A DNA stretch of 64,000 nt, from positions 21,658,380-21,722,379 of the forward strand of contig CAKAKS010000031.1 in NCBI GenBank assembly GCA_916700875.1, read 5' to 3'. The position numbers and the translations under genes were made by a program. Numbering within the stretch: the stretch's first letter is position 1; every line of letters starts with the position of its first letter. This DNA is from Sebastes aleutianus. Its lineage: Eukaryota > Chordata > Actinopteri > Perciformes > Sebastidae. The notes under the pieces are model-generated. The model searched no databases, was not told the DNA's origin, and saw only the letters and a program-made list of their open reading frames with translations. Positions 48,290 to 60,344 of the stretch are shown one piece after another.

Positions 48290-48685
48290 TGAAAGTGAAA
48301 GTGTCTGCTCCGTACGGAGTCTCAGTACAGAGTAACAGGAGTCAGATTTCACAAACATGGGATAAGAGAGAGTTGACGGCAGAGGATTTGGTGTCAAAGC
48401 GAAAGGCAAAAGAGCCTATTTGGCAATACTTCAGATTAAAACCAATGCTAATAGGGAACCATAACGTTAATGAGGGAATTGCAGCGGCTCCAGGTGTAAA
48501 CCTGCAGCCTCACAGTGAAAGCTGGACCGGAGACACACAGCCATCCTACGTTAAAGACTAAAGTAAGCGCTCTACAGATATTGAGCGCCATCTTTTCTTG
48601 TAAAATGTTGATGTAATTGGTAACACCGGTGTTGACACAAGTTTATTAACCGGTGGGAAAAAGTCCTCACCGTGACATCCCTAGT
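48290..48685 (-). mobile_element. Possible hAT element fragment
   Basis: On the minus strand it starts 'tagggatgtcacggtgagga' and continues with 'aaccggttaataaacttgtg' and 'caacaccggtgttaccaatt', which I associate with a common fish hAT family. The opposite end was not located. Confidence 0.5.
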
Positions 48686-49055
48686 AGCCAGCGGCCAGCA
48701 CCGGGTCTAAACAGTCCCTGCGCCTGGGGACAAGCTACCAGCTAACTAGCCAACCAGCTGTCTCCAGGAGCTGCGTCATTTCTCTTCCTGGTGAGCTGCG
48801 ACCACACTTTTTATGGTTGTCACCATAACAATTAAAAACATTTTCTTTAGTACTAGTCAAATTACCACAACAAACAGTTCAATGACCCTTCTACTCCTAT
48901 TTATTTCTATGGTGTTGGAGCTATTGTGACCCAAAATGGGTACATTTTGACCCAGTAATATTTAGTGTCTATACAAACATGTCTAAACCTGACTAGCATG
49001 TTCTTTAGTGCTTGAACTATTTCCTGACAAATAACAGTGTGTCCATCGAGCCAGC

Positions 49056-50082
49056 CAACCCGTTCTTATTCCCATTAACTTGTCACATACGGACGCTTGA
49101 TCAGGACCCCTTGGTGTCACTTAACAAAACCTCTTGGTAAGGTTTAGTGAAATATTGTGGTTTGGGTTAAAATAAGTATGTTTGTTATGTAACTTCAGTT
49201 ACGTAGCCTACGTTGCGTACATTGTGGTAAGTAAAGTACTTTATGTAACGTACTTACGACCTCCCGCTTGGACTACTGTAATGGAGTCCTGTCCGGGGTA
49301 CTACAGGCAAAGCCCTGGACAGGCTCCAATATGTCCAAAACTCAGCTGCCAGGGTTCTCACCCACACTCAGCCCTGTCAGCACATCACCCCTACACTCAT
49401 CCATCTTCACTGGCTTCCAATCAAACTCCTCCTTCTCACATACAAATCCCTCCATGCCCTTGCTCCCCAGTGCCTAACCAACCGTCTCCACCCACCACAC
49501 CAGCTTGCGAACTTTCGGCAACAGAGCCTTCAGCATCGCAGCCCCCGCCCTCTGAATCTCTCTCCCTCCTGAGATCAGAAATGCTTCATCCCTGGACACT
49601 TTCAAAAAACACCTCAAGCACCACCTGTCCATCAAGGCCTATGACCTCCGCTAACTCTTCCTACACATCACTTGTTACCGGGCTACAGTTTTTTCTTCTG
49701 TTTCATTTACCAGTATGATTTTGTGTGCCCTCTTTGTAATGCGTCCTTGGGTTTCTTAAAAGGCGCTATATAAGTCCAATTTATTATCATTTTATTATTA
49801 TTATTACGTAACTTAAAATAAGTTAACACTTCACTTTTGGTTTCACTTGGTACATGAACAACGACCTCCTGGGTGAAAGTTTGTTTGACCCATCCATTCA
49901 CCCCGTCCTCCTCCCTACGCAGACTTTGCAGCCATTTATACTACGTCACCCGACCTCCGGAGGAGTTGCTCTGAGCATCTAATATTGTCGTGGATGGGTT
50001 TACATTGGGGTTAGTCGAAAGCTCGGTGCGCTAAAAGGTGCCTTGTGCGTCGCTATCAGACTCCCTGGGAATGAGACCGGGC
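49056..50082. mobile_element. Long-TIR element split by a LINE
   Basis: The left end is CAACCCGTTCTTATTCCCAT, then TAACTTGTCA. The right end is 'ctccctgggaatgagaccg'. The two parts carry the family's 'ttgggttaaaataagtatgt' and 'aggaggacggggtgaa'-type blocks, inverted on the right side. The intervening 550 bp is LINE sequence. Confidence 0.7.
49255..49807 (+). mobile_element. 5'-truncated L2-type LINE (reverse transcriptase C-terminus and 3' end)
   Basis: Frames shifted relative to each other read SRLDYCNGVLSGV, then ALDRLQYVQNSAARVLT, HITPTLIHLHWLPIKLLLL and TYKSLHALAPQCLTNRL. This is the conserved end of the L2/CR1-group polyprotein. The 3' end has 'aaaggcgctatataagtcca' and a TTATTATTA tail, typical of L2. 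At least one frameshift and a deletion after LPIK make it inactive. It interrupts the long-TIR element at 49056-50082. Confidence 0.88.
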
Positions 50083-50435
50083 CGGTCCAGCACCTCTGTG
50101 CATCATGTCCAGATACAGTTGGTGAGCACAGGTTGTGGTCTCTTCACAGACACAGCGGTACCAGACCTGGCAACCAGACCTCAGGAAGCCTCCCCCCTAA
50201 TGACGAATAAATGTTAGAACATAAAATCTCTTCCTCAGTGTTTGAGTACAGCTGATCACATTAGGGCCCAATGAAGTCCGTCGCTGTTCGATCAATTAAC
50301 TGCAATAAACAATTTATAAATCACATTATTATCGAGTTTCTACACATTCATTTCATTTGAATTCTTTCAGCACAAACACACACTGAGGCTGATCCATGGT
50401 CAGTGTAGCAGCCATTAATTTCACACAGACTGGTT

Positions 50436-50437
<2 letters not shown>

Positions 50438-50509
<72 letters not shown>

Positions 50510-50543
50510 CTCTGGGCTCATCCTCTGCTTCCCTCTCGATCCT

Positions 50544-50574
<31 letters not shown>

Positions 50575-50575
50575 C
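50438..50575. repeat. (GA)n followed by (CT)n
   Basis: A 71 bp pure GA run (50438-50508) and a 28 bp CT run (50548-50575), separated by about 40 bp. The runs are complementary and could pair as a hairpin. Confidence 0.96.
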
Positions 50576-50653
50576 CGGTGCAGTCTCAGTGATGTATGGC
50601 TGCCATCACTGAAAATAATGACTCGTCTGCCCGTAATCTTTTATTTCACTGCA

Positions 50654-51032
50654 AGGCCAGGGAAAAGGAGAGAGGAGGAGGATGAGGAGAGGGGAGAAGA
50701 GAGGAAGAGAAGAACTGGAGGAAAATGAGTAAGTGGAAGAGGAGGACACTGTCTTCTACTGTCTCTGGGTGAGGAAGAGGAGGAGGAGGAGGAAGAGGGG
50801 TGGGGAAGAAGAAGGGAGAGGAGGAAAAGCAAGAGGAGAAGGGGGGTGAGAAGGAGGCAGGAGGATGAGGAGTAATTCGATAATAAGAAGAAAGAGGAGG
50901 AGGTGATGGAGGCGGAGACGGAGGAGAGAGAAGGAAGAAGAGTCTACTGTGTGTGGATGATGAGGTGGAAAGATAACTTGTCATCTATCTGGAGGAGAAG
51001 AGGAAGATAAGGGGGAGTAAGAGGATGGAGAT
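50654..51032. repeat. Polypurine tract (GGA/GAA-rich), about 380 bp
   Basis: The plus strand is nearly all A and G with a few T/C breaks, dominated by GGA and GAA. The transcript strand is therefore polypyrimidine. Proline/serine or Glu/Arg-rich ORFs in this area result from composition. The sequence type can form triplex (H-DNA) structures. Confidence 0.85.
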
Positions 51033-51184
51033 ACTGTAGTATCAGTTCAGTGAGTTAAATGATGAATAAACGCGGCTGGTGTTAAACAAGCTGATCTGAG
51101 AGCAGATTTAACACTGAAAATACACATGAACCAGTGCAGGCTGGTCTCAAACACCGTTGGTAGCTAAACATATGTAAAGTATGC

Positions 51185-51470
51185 AATGTAATTCATGTAT
51201 ATCCAACGAAATCAAGCTGTGTGTAATTCACGTAATCATGAACAAGGAAACAGGACTTTCACCCAGACTGTCAGTCAGGAGACCGGCGTTCGTGTCTGGT
51301 GTGAAACCAGAAGTCAACGTGGATTTTTTCACGTAACTAACGTACTTAAGTAACGCCACTTCTGGAGTTATGTTTAACCCAAACCACGATCTTTTCCTAA
51401 ACCTAACTAAGTCGTTTTGTTGCCTAATCCTAACCAAGTCAATCTGTGTGCAGAAGGACGAAGGTTTCTC
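51185..51470 (+). mobile_element. Long-TIR element, core fragment
   Basis: Closely matches 11930-12240: 'gtgtgaaaccagaagtcaac', 'taacccaaaccacgatcttt', 'tcctaaacctaactaagtcg' and 'ttttgttgcctaatcctaac'. Termini are lost. Confidence 0.8.
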
Positions 51471-52681
51471 CGCCCAATGGCGGTGTGTGTGTAATATTTT
51501 TGGATTTTCCTGGTGGCCCCTGATTGGTTGACACCGCACGGCAACACTAACTGATCTGGGGTCGAAACTTTTACGCCCAAGAAATGTTGATTGTAGATTA
51601 GGCGATTTTAGGCTTTAGGCTGAATTATGTTAAAATTAGTTAAAATGGAAGTATCTAAATATCAGTATGAGTAAGTGACTTTGTTTTAACAATGTGTAAA
51701 AAGTATTGTATTGTCAAAGTGCTTATTAAAAAAAAGTTTAGCATTATTATCTATTATAAATGATTGTGAATGTGACCTTTGAGCTCTGTTTAATTAGTGA
51801 GAAACCGAGCGATCAGTCACTGTCATCCTCCTGTCTTCTCTTTCCAAACAGCGCTGAGCAGAGTTTAAAGCTGCGACTTGTTGGACTCGTTAACATCATC
51901 TCCTTCGTTAAGGATCTCTCCGCTCGTTAAGCCTCTCCTTCCTAACGAGCCGTCTCCTGACCTTGGAGTTTTGGTTTTTGGCACGTCGGGCTAACGAGCG
52001 CGCTCAGAGCGTCCTGTCAGCATATGGAGGGGCCGGCCGGGCGTCCTGGACGAGGACTGAGACTCCACAGGAAGAGCTGGACCCACTCCAGAAGAAGACA
52101 TCCCGCCAAAATAAAGACTTTGTTGGAAGGGTTTGTCTTATTCTCTGTGTTATTTTCTGAATTGTGTACTTTTATTTCTTTTATTTCTTTATCTCATTAT
52201 GCTCTCTTATTTCCCTGCATCTTCATATTGTTTTCTTGCAAAAAAGTATTTTTTTTATTGTCTTATTCTATATTTTATGATTGTTTATTTTGTCATTTTA
52301 TGTCAAGTTTTCCCGAAACCAATCTTTTTTTTCCTGTTTCTTGTTTTCATACCATATCATATTGATTCTTAACACCAGTATTATTACCTTGTTTCATCAT
52401 TTTTTCACAGAAAACCTTATTGTTGAATAAAGTAATATCGAATTTCTTACTTTTTATATTATTATTACGTTTTCCATATTGTGGTTTTGTCTCTGGTTTA
52501 ACACAGAGACTGGATCTCTGGCTCACACTAACGTCACACTGTGAAGATCCTCCTCTGAGACGTTATCAACAACAAGGCAACAGTCAGTTCCTCCTTCAGG
52601 ACTTTATTTTAGTATTCTTTTACTCTAGCGTTGACAGGCTGAGTGGAGTCTGTCCATACTCCCTGCCGTATGGTTAGCGGG

Positions 52682-52712
<31 letters not shown>

Positions 52713-53329
52713 AAGGCTGTGTGTGTTGGCAGTAGCTGTGATGTTGTGGGTGATTTGGTCAGATCTGGCAGAAGTCGTGCCAACAAGGCTCAGAGCCTGC
52801 AGAGAGCGGACAGGAACTAATGACCTTCACACACACATTATACACCGACCATATGTTTCTGTGTGAGTGTGTGTGTGTGTGAGATTAGGGAGAGTGTGTG
52901 TCTGGTTGTCATGTGTTCACTTTGTCTGATTGTTTTGTTGTGTGTCTTTTTTTGTTTCATCATATAATTATGATAATATTTTTATACTTAACATCCACAT
53001 GAAAAAACCTCTTCACAGAAATAACTGTTTGTTCTACAAGTAGAAGAAAAACACAGAGGAAAAAAGAAAACAATAGAAAGCTGTGCTACAATACACAAAA
53101 ACGGTGACCTTTAACAACAAAATCCTGATTATTAAAACCCAGAATCCTTTTCATCTTTAGTGTTTATGTTCAGGTGTGGGGAAATGTGTCTAAAATTAAT
53201 ATTTTTGACAGGATTATCACCTTGGAGGCCATCATGGGTATATTGCATTGAACTGTATAGGATTATTATATAGTATATATTGCACAGTATGAGCTGAGTG
53301 GACAAAATACCATGAACGCCTGTGCTGTA
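51471..53329. other. Intron 1 stretch without recognised gene
   Basis: AT-rich sequence with a CA run (52681-52710). ORFs such as 52024-52365 are hydrophobic translations of T-rich DNA with no recognisable family. Confidence 0.6.
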
Positions 53330-53455
53330 AGACCGTTCTCATTCTCAGAGCGTCAAATACCAACACTCTGTCACGATAGTTGTAGTTCGATACTGCCGCA
53401 CAAAACACCCTTTAACGGCAGTAGGAGACGAACCGGACTTTCTATTAACTGCAAT
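53330..53455 (+). mobile_element. Long-TIR element, 5' end fragment
   Basis: 'gaccgttctcattctcagag' plus 'cgtcaaataccaacac' matches the left terminus, and 'aacaccctttaacggcagta' plus 'ggagacgaaccgg' follow. Confidence 0.6.
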
Positions 53456-53727
53456 AGTGTCACGACCCCAACTCTTATTTTATTTATTCATCTGTTCTGT
53501 TTTCACGCCTCATCACTGACCATCACATCATTCCCTTCACCTGGGTTTCCCTGGCCACCTCCTCACCTGCAGCTTGTTCACTAATCAGTTCCCCAGCCTA
53601 TACTGTATACACCCATCCTAGTTCATCACTCAGTCACTTGCTTGTTGAGAGGTTAATGATGAGGCATGGAAACAGAGCAGATGAATAAATGAACTGTAAG
53701 AGTTGGGAGAGGTCGTGAAAATAGCCT

Positions 53728-54602
53728 CGTTTCCACCACAGGATCTTCCTCCGGAACTAAGAACCTTTTGATGAACTCTTTGTGTTTCACCACAGGGACA
53801 AGGGTCTAAATTAAGTTCTGGGGACGTTTTACGGGGCCTTTTTACCCCCCCAAAAAGGCCCTGGTCGGGGGGTAGTACTTTCTGAAAGTACTGGAACTTT
53901 CAGGGTGGAGTTTGCAGGGAAGACTGTCGCTGATTGGTGAAACACACACACACACACACAGCAACGCTGCTTCAACAGGCTTCAACTTGTGTACAGCTTC
54001 ACTCATAAACAAGTAAGTACTCGATTTAGGACCATTTTAGGACGAGGGGAGAGCATTTCTCCTCGTTTGATAACATTAAAAGTAAAGTTAGGCTCTGTTG
54101 TCGGCCTCCTGACTCATTAAAAAAAAGATGGAGAGAAAAAGAGAAGGATTGTGAGAGTACTAGAAGAGAGAGAAGCAGCGTGGCGGTGCTCTGAATGAGG
54201 GAAAGAAAAGTTATTTTCTCATTGTTTCACGGCGGTTACGTTCTGAAGCACAAATACTTAACCAAACACTCAACAGATGATTTACTGTGGAGACAGACGC
54301 TCTTCATTACATCCAACGTGCAGCAGTAAATATTGTTGCAGTGACACAAAATCTAGCGTTTCTTTTTTTTTCTCATCTGTTTTAGATGAAAAAGGCAGAC
54401 ACGCTAAACTGCAGGCTCCAGAGTGTGTTTACTGCTGCGACCACCAGCAGCCCTCGTCTCATGTCGTGTTGCTTTTTCATACGTCAGCGGACTAATTTGA
54501 CTAATCTCCACAGGTCTTTAGATCGCAGTCGAAACACAGACAACAGGAACCTTTTAGTTCCTGGAAAAGTAGACTAAAAGTCCCGGGAACTTTTGGTGTA
54601 AA
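53728..54602. mobile_element. Probable non-autonomous DNA transposon (about 875 bp)
   Basis: The left region is 'tcgtttccaccacaggatct' and the right region 'ccgggaacttttggtgtaaa' plus 'ccca'. Both carry the 'ggaactaagaacc'/'aggaaccttttagttcctgg' motifs in inverted relation, as in fish hAT families with GTTTCCACC ends. The interior has a CA run (53943-53960) and no transposase. Confidence 0.6.
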
Positions 54603-55369
54603 CCCAGCGAATGTAAACCCATCTGCAGCAACAGTAAATGCACAGGGAAAGTGCTGTAGTGCTGCAGTTTAAAGAACAGAACAGATCAATGCAACAATAC
54701 CACTGACTGTAATGTCCCCATTCCAATGCAAGATGATAGCATTTGAAGCTTTGGGTGGCGCTAACCGGCATGCTAATAGTCACTATACTATCAGATGAGA
54801 TCAGATTCGCTTTATTGGTGGAGTAGTCTTTAAAGCAGCAGTTACATTTTCCAGACCAGGAGTACAAGAGACTCGGATTTTAAGCCCTCAAAACATGTAG
54901 AATTTGAGTCTGTAAATCAGTGACCGTCATTTAAACACATTTCCTGAGCTGCACACTGTTTCAACTGACAAGTCAACTTACTTTGAAACAGAAACTGTTG
55001 TCTTAGACTGCAACACTCTCAACAGATGTGTGTGTGTGTGTGTGCGTGTGTATCTCTTTGTGTATTTTTGTGCTTCTCTCTCTCCTCCTCTGTGATCAAT
55101 ACATCTTGTCAGCTAGTGGTTGATAGATTATTGATTGTAATCAACCTGTCCTCTGTGTGTGCAGACAGCCTCTAATTTCTCTGTCAATCTGTCTGACCGC
55201 TCATCACACACATACGCATGCACGCACACCTACACACACACACACACACACCCACACACAGTATTCACTCCCAAAGACGTACTATGTTTATATACAGTAT
55301 ATAGTGGAAAATGAACATAAATATCATTTTTAAAGTCTCCCCATTCTCACATCTTCCTAAAACCTCAAA

Positions 55370-55995
55370 TCGTCCTTTGATCTGCCTGAAAACATCTGGA
55401 ATTATACTTTGAATTAACTTCTCCTGAAAATCCCCCTTGAAAAAGCTCTGAAATCTGATTGAAACCCTGTAATCTCCCTGAAACATCCTTTAAAACTGGA
55501 TATTTCCCCTTAAAATGTCCTGTAATATCATTCAATCTCTTTGATATATCATCAAATCGTTGTGAAATCCTCCTGAGATATTCTCAGATGTATCTGAAAC
55601 ATGCCAAATAACACCCTGAAATATCTGAACTCTCTTAAAATATCCATCAAATCTCCCTATAACAACATGGAATATCTCTGAGATATCCCTAAAACAGACT
55701 CAAACACTCTTTTAAAAATCCTAGAAGTCGCCCTCAAAGCCCAAATCTCCCTGAAAAATCCTGAAATCTCCCTGACACAGCACACAATTTTGCTTAAATT
55801 TTGTGAAATCTTCCAGCCACATCCAGTAATATCCCTTAAACATCCAAATTCTCCCCGAAACAGCCTAAATTCTCACTGAAATATCTGTAAATCTCACTGA
55901 TGGGCCTCAAATTTCAGTAAAGTATGCTTTAAAAATCCTGTAAATAGCCCAAAATCCTCAGATATCCCAGAACCATCTTTAAATCTCTCGGAAAT
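55370..55995. repeat. Degenerate minisatellite of CTGAAATCTCC type, part 1
   Basis: Loose tandem repeats on the theme CTGAAATATCCCTGAAATCT, roughly every 18-25 bp ('atctccctgaaacatcct', 'accctgaaatatctgaact', 'atctccctgaaaaatcctga'). It is old and diverged. It resumes at 56610-56770 after the element at 56018-56600. Confidence 0.75.
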
Positions 55996-56017
55996 ATCTT
56001 AATACCCTAACAATAAC

Positions 56018-56600
56018 AAGTGGATGTATGTGACGTGACCCATTGGTTGGTGGACTACCATTTTGAAGCCTCGAGTTGGGCATTTTGGCCGTCTAGTTTT
56101 TTGCAACCAGAAGTGACACCAGAGGGTGGAGCTAAGTACAACGGGACGCTGAATAAGAAATTTGTAGGCGCCCAAAATGTTACAATTATCTTCCATGAAC
56201 ATAAAACACACTGTGAAAGGGTTAAAGTTGTAAGACGAAAACACGGACAACTCCCAGACCGGACAATGGCGTGGTATCAACCTGTCAATCACAAGGTAGC
56301 CACGCCATAAAGCATCCCCTGCTTTATGGTCTATTTGACTCTAAATGGGACCATAATTTACTAAATGAACATCATGCTGTATTGAAGAAGACTTTAAACT
56401 AACGATTGAGACCATAAACTCATGTTTACAATGTTTACTGAGGTAATAAATCAAGTGAGAAGTAGGCTCATTTTCTCACAGACTTCTATACAATCAGACT
56501 TCTTTTTGCAACCAGAGGAGTCGCCCCCTGCTGGCTGTTAGAAAGAATGCAAGTTTAAGGCACTTCTGCATTGGCTTCACTTTTAAGAACCGGAGGTTGC
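56018..56600 (+). repeat. 575 bp dispersed repeat, copy 2, inserted in the array
   Basis: The partner of 13764-14338 in the same orientation, sharing blocks throughout ('agagggtggagctaagtaca', 'acctgtcaatcacaaggtag', 'ttgcaaccagaggagtcg'). It lies within the CTGAAATCTCC array, so it inserted there after the array formed. Confidence 0.85.
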
Positions 56601-56609
56601 CACTATATC

Positions 56610-56770
56610 TTTGAAATTCTAGGAGAAATCCCTTAAAACTCCACTCCATGTTTTGAAATATCTCCAAAACATCTTGAAATCTCTCTGAAAGACCTTCAAA
56701 GGATCTTTCAGGGATATTGAACCTGACATATCCTAAAATCTAAATCTCTTTAAATCAGTCCACTCTGCCG
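56610..56770. repeat. Degenerate minisatellite, part 2
   Basis: Continuation of the array at 55370-55995: 'gttttgaaatatctccaaaa' and 'catcttgaaatctctctgaa'. Confidence 0.7.
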
Positions 56771-56903
56771 TGATGATTTATAGCTAAACTATCTGCCATT
56801 CTATAAACACACAGATGCATTGATGATGAAATCTTCTGAAATCAGCCATGATCGGTGAAGACCATCAGCTTCTCTCAGAGCTGAAACCTCCAACATGGAC
56901 ACC

Positions 56904-56944
56904 AGAGGAGGAGGAGGAGGAGGAGGAGGAGGAGGAGGAGGAGG
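56904..56944. repeat. (GGA)n microsatellite
   Basis: A pure GGA trinucleotide run of about 13 units. It accounts for the poly-Glu in the frame across it. Confidence 0.96.
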
Positions 56945-57222
56945 TGCTGGTGGGGTGGGGGGGTTCCTTCACCTCCGAGCCCTTTAATAGACAGGCTGCT
57001 TTAATTCTCAGTCTCTCTAGAATCCATTAAAGTCAATCTGTGATATCCATTACCATCTCATCAACACTCTGCATTTACATAAACACGCATAATTAAGCAG
57101 AGCAGCGGAGAGGAATCAGAAGCTCTGATTACAGACGCAACGTTTGTTTATTTATTTATTTACCACTTTAGCCAATCAGAACGCACTTTACAATCAGAGG
57201 TTTGAGCTGAGGACTGAATTAT

Positions 57223-57226
57223 ACAC

Positions 57227-57278
<52 letters not shown>

Positions 57279-57295
57279 CTATTTCCATTTCATCA

Positions 57296-57329
<34 letters not shown>
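57223..57329. repeat. (CA)n and (CT)n microsatellites
   Basis: A CA run with few interruptions (57223-57279) followed by a CT run (57298-57329). Confidence 0.95.
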
Positions 57330-57331
<2 letters not shown>

Positions 57332-57874
57332 ATATTCAATCTTCATTTGTTGCTGCCATTGATGTGTGGAGAGAGAGAATGAGCTACAGGACCAGTGTGT
57401 GTGTGTGCATGTATGTATGTGTGAGTGTGTGTTGATGTGCATGTGTGTGTTCTGAATATCAATGCTCCCTCTGGTTGACTGCTCTTTTCCATTTAACCGC
57501 TTTCATCTTCTGCTTCCCGCATACTCAACAGACGGACTGCAGACCGAAAATATAATTTCACCTGGAACTAAATTTCAATGCAACCTGACCCGGACCGCTG
57601 GTGAGGGACACACCCCCCTACTGTGTCACCTCACCTGTTACCTTTGCCACTGCTAGCTGCTATTATAGCACGCTTGTTGTTGGAGGTGTGAAAATCAAGT
57701 TCCAAATCAAAGTACCCGAGGAATCCCTTTCATATTGGACACTTCGACATGCACATTTTGATCTGTCCCCCGGAGCTCAGAGGGGAAGAACCAGAACACC
57801 TTACCAGCTGAAATCGTCAAATCAAGCCTCCAAAAGAATAATTGTAAAATCAATGACTCAACAAGAGGCAGCTA

Positions 57875-59130
57875 TAGGGCTGCACCCAACAATTACTTTC
57901 ATTATCGAGTAATCGTTTTCACGATTACAGTTTTTCTCACTCGCTTTGGTTCGCAACAACTACTGTCCACAACAGATTCGTTATGGCACGTGTGTGCAAA
58001 AGAGTACATTTGTCTACAATTTGCACAATAACCACTTGAACATGTCTTGCTGATCAAAACTGATGAGTTGATTCTCAGTGAAACTGTCGTACTGTCGTTG
58101 ACAACTTCTAACATTATTTCATCGTTTGAGCCATCACCATCACATGCAAAATGATCCATTCAATTATCAAAATCTGTCAGACATTCATGTATATTCCATA
58201 AATATCTATGACATGGTGTTATGTACTATTAGGAGGTACAATTTGTTGTTATTTTTAGTTAGTATTCGGTTAGTTTTCACCGGCGTTGGTTTGTTGGTTT
58301 GTTGGTTTGTTGGTTTGTTGGTTTGTCTGTTTGGAGGATAACTCCAAAAGTCCACAATGGGTTTGAATGAAATTTTGGGGAGGTGGTGTGTGGCACAATG
58401 AACAATTCATTCGATTTTGGTGGCGATCCAGATCATGATCCGGCTTCGGGAATTTTTTTTAAGGCTTTAAGACATGCGCAGTTTAACTGATGACACGTTC
58501 ATGACGTACCGCTCATCTCAACATAAAGAAAAACACATGTGGATGATGGCGCAAGCTGAACGGCGGGGGTCTGCGCTCTCCGAGTGCACTTCTAGTTTAC
58601 TAAACTACTGCAGGATTTTTGACTGGACCTCACAGGGTCAGCACTACAAATGCAAAAGTCTGTCACTGAGTGACTGACTGAGTGATGAAGTTACACGATC
58701 GGTCGGCCTAGTGTTGGAGTTGTGACCAGTACGGCTCACACAATGACAAAACAACTTGTCATTTTAACAGCACTGGCCAATTTACTGATACAATAACAAG
58801 GTTTTGAAGCATCAATGAAGTGTTTTGGGTGAGTTACTGTACTATATTTTGCAGACATGCAATGACCCATGAAACGGTTGTGACTATTGCATTTACAGTT
58901 TCGAGAATGTTAAGGCTGTTTCAAAAAATGTAGCCAAAGCGATTGAAAAACATCGTAATCAATTTATCATTTGGTCTATCAAATGCAAATACAAAAGCCC
59001 AAAGTGATGTCATCAAATTGCTTGTTTTGCCCAACCGACAGTCCAAAACCCAAAGATATTCAGTAAAACAAACAACAAATCCTTTCAGCTAAAACACTGA
59101 AACTAGAGAATTTCTATTCTACCTATTGGA
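57875..59130. mobile_element. Interrupted hAT element (TAGGGCTGCA family)
   Basis: The left piece (57875-57935) starts TAGGGCTGCACCCAACAATT. The piece at 58940-59130 ('caatttatcatttggtctat', 'caaaagcccaaagtgatgtc', 'aacccaaagatattcagtaa') is what I expect next in the same family. The roughly 1 kb between includes the unrelated repeat at 58250-58605. The right terminus is not clear. Confidence 0.55.
58250..58605 (+). mobile_element. Dispersed element, copy 1 of an inverted pair
   Basis: It begins at 'ttttcaccggcgttg' with an octamer array (TTGGTTTG, 58287-58325). Next come 'actccaaaagtcc', 'tggcacaatgaacaat' and 'gcgatccagatcatgatc', then 'gtctgcgctctccgag' and 'ttctagtt'. The same blocks appear inverted at 60345-60890. 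Confidence 0.8.
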
Positions 59131-59924
59131 AAGATGAGACAGGCGTACTTTGGCAACGTTTCATTGAAAAAAAACAGGTCTGAAAAGGAAACCGGCTGCT
59201 TCTGAAAGTTCAGCTACTGAGAATCAAAAATGACTCCTTGGTTTCTAGAAACCACCTTAGAGTTAGAAGACAGGGAACAAGAAGAACTGTTGAGGTAAAC
59301 GATGTAAAGCCAGGTTTGAAAGACACAAATACATGCAATGCTGATGATAGATGGATGGATAGATTTTTCTGTTTGCCCTTGAAACCAACAGACAAAAAAG
59401 TCAAACTGCAAAAATAAATAAAAGCCTCTCCTCCCCCTCCTGATTTCGTCCTCCTCTGCTGTATTAATTAACATTCCAGGACGTTCTTCCTTGTCACATC
59501 CAGTCTGATTGATGCGTTAAATCGCATTGTCTCTGTGTGTTATGTACCTGTGTGTGTGTGTGTTGCACCAGGAGACATCCTGACTTTCATGTCATACATT
59601 AGCATTAGCGTCGACAGCAGAATCACCATTAGCATCTGCACAAATATTAGCATCTGCTCTATGACTTCCTCTCAGTGCCCTTGAGATGAGCCTCCTTCGT
59701 TCACATCTGCATCTCTTTAAACTCACTGTGAAGCTGGAGGCATGGAGTGTAACACAATATAGTATGTATAGCTAATTATATTTTAGCTCATTATTACGTC
59801 CAAAATGAGATTTTTCCACCACATGCCTCCATTATTAAAAGAGATGTAAGTGTTGAGAGGGGATCAAGGTGAATTAAGACTCCACTAAGGATGGCGATGT
59901 CGGTCTGTCGGCCGGTCAGTCGGT

Positions 59925-60235
59925 CCACCACTTTGGTTCAGACTGAAATATCTCAACAACTATTGGACGAATGCCATGAATTTCCTTACAAATATCAACC
60001 AAAGGGTGAATTCTAATGACTTTGGTGATCCCCTGACTTTTCTACTAAATCCACCATGACGTCCACATTTATGGCTTTATTTAAGCGTTTCAACAACTAT
60101 TGGATGGATTGCCATGAAATTTGGTTCAGACGTTCATGCCCCCCTCAGGAGGAATCGTAATAACTTTGGAGATCTCTTCACTTTCCATTCTAACACCATC
60201 ATCACGTCAAAATTTTAATCTAATTTGACCTTTGG
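59925..60235 (+). repeat. Dispersed repeat, two tandem units
   Basis: Two diverged units, each 'caacaactattgga.gaatg/attgccatgaa', then 'tctaatgactttggtgatcc' or 'cgtaataactttggagatc', then 'cca.catgacgtc'/'catcacgtcaaaatttt'. They match the single unit at 42795-42925. The copy at 60345-60890 begins about 110 bp further on. Confidence 0.75.
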
Positions 60236-60344
60236 TTTATGATCAGGTAGCTGCAAAACCAATGATATTACCGTCAGCCTCAGCTTTTCAGAAGTGGAGG
60301 TTGACGCCTGCATTGAATGTACTGAAGGCCACGCCCACCCCAAC

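Noticed and set aside
49182..49718. 178 aa ORF
   Set aside because: It runs out of frame through a decayed L2 LINE. The recognisable reverse transcriptase residues are in other frames and are interrupted.
50396..50984. Arg/Glu-rich plus-strand ORF and Pro/Ser-rich minus-strand ORFs
   Set aside because: They come from the GA run and the polypurine tract and have no complexity or domain.
56018..56310. ORFs of 96-97 aa on both strands
   Set aside because: They lie in a dispersed repeat. In the partner at 13859-14204 the corresponding frames are altered, so there is no sign of coding constraint.
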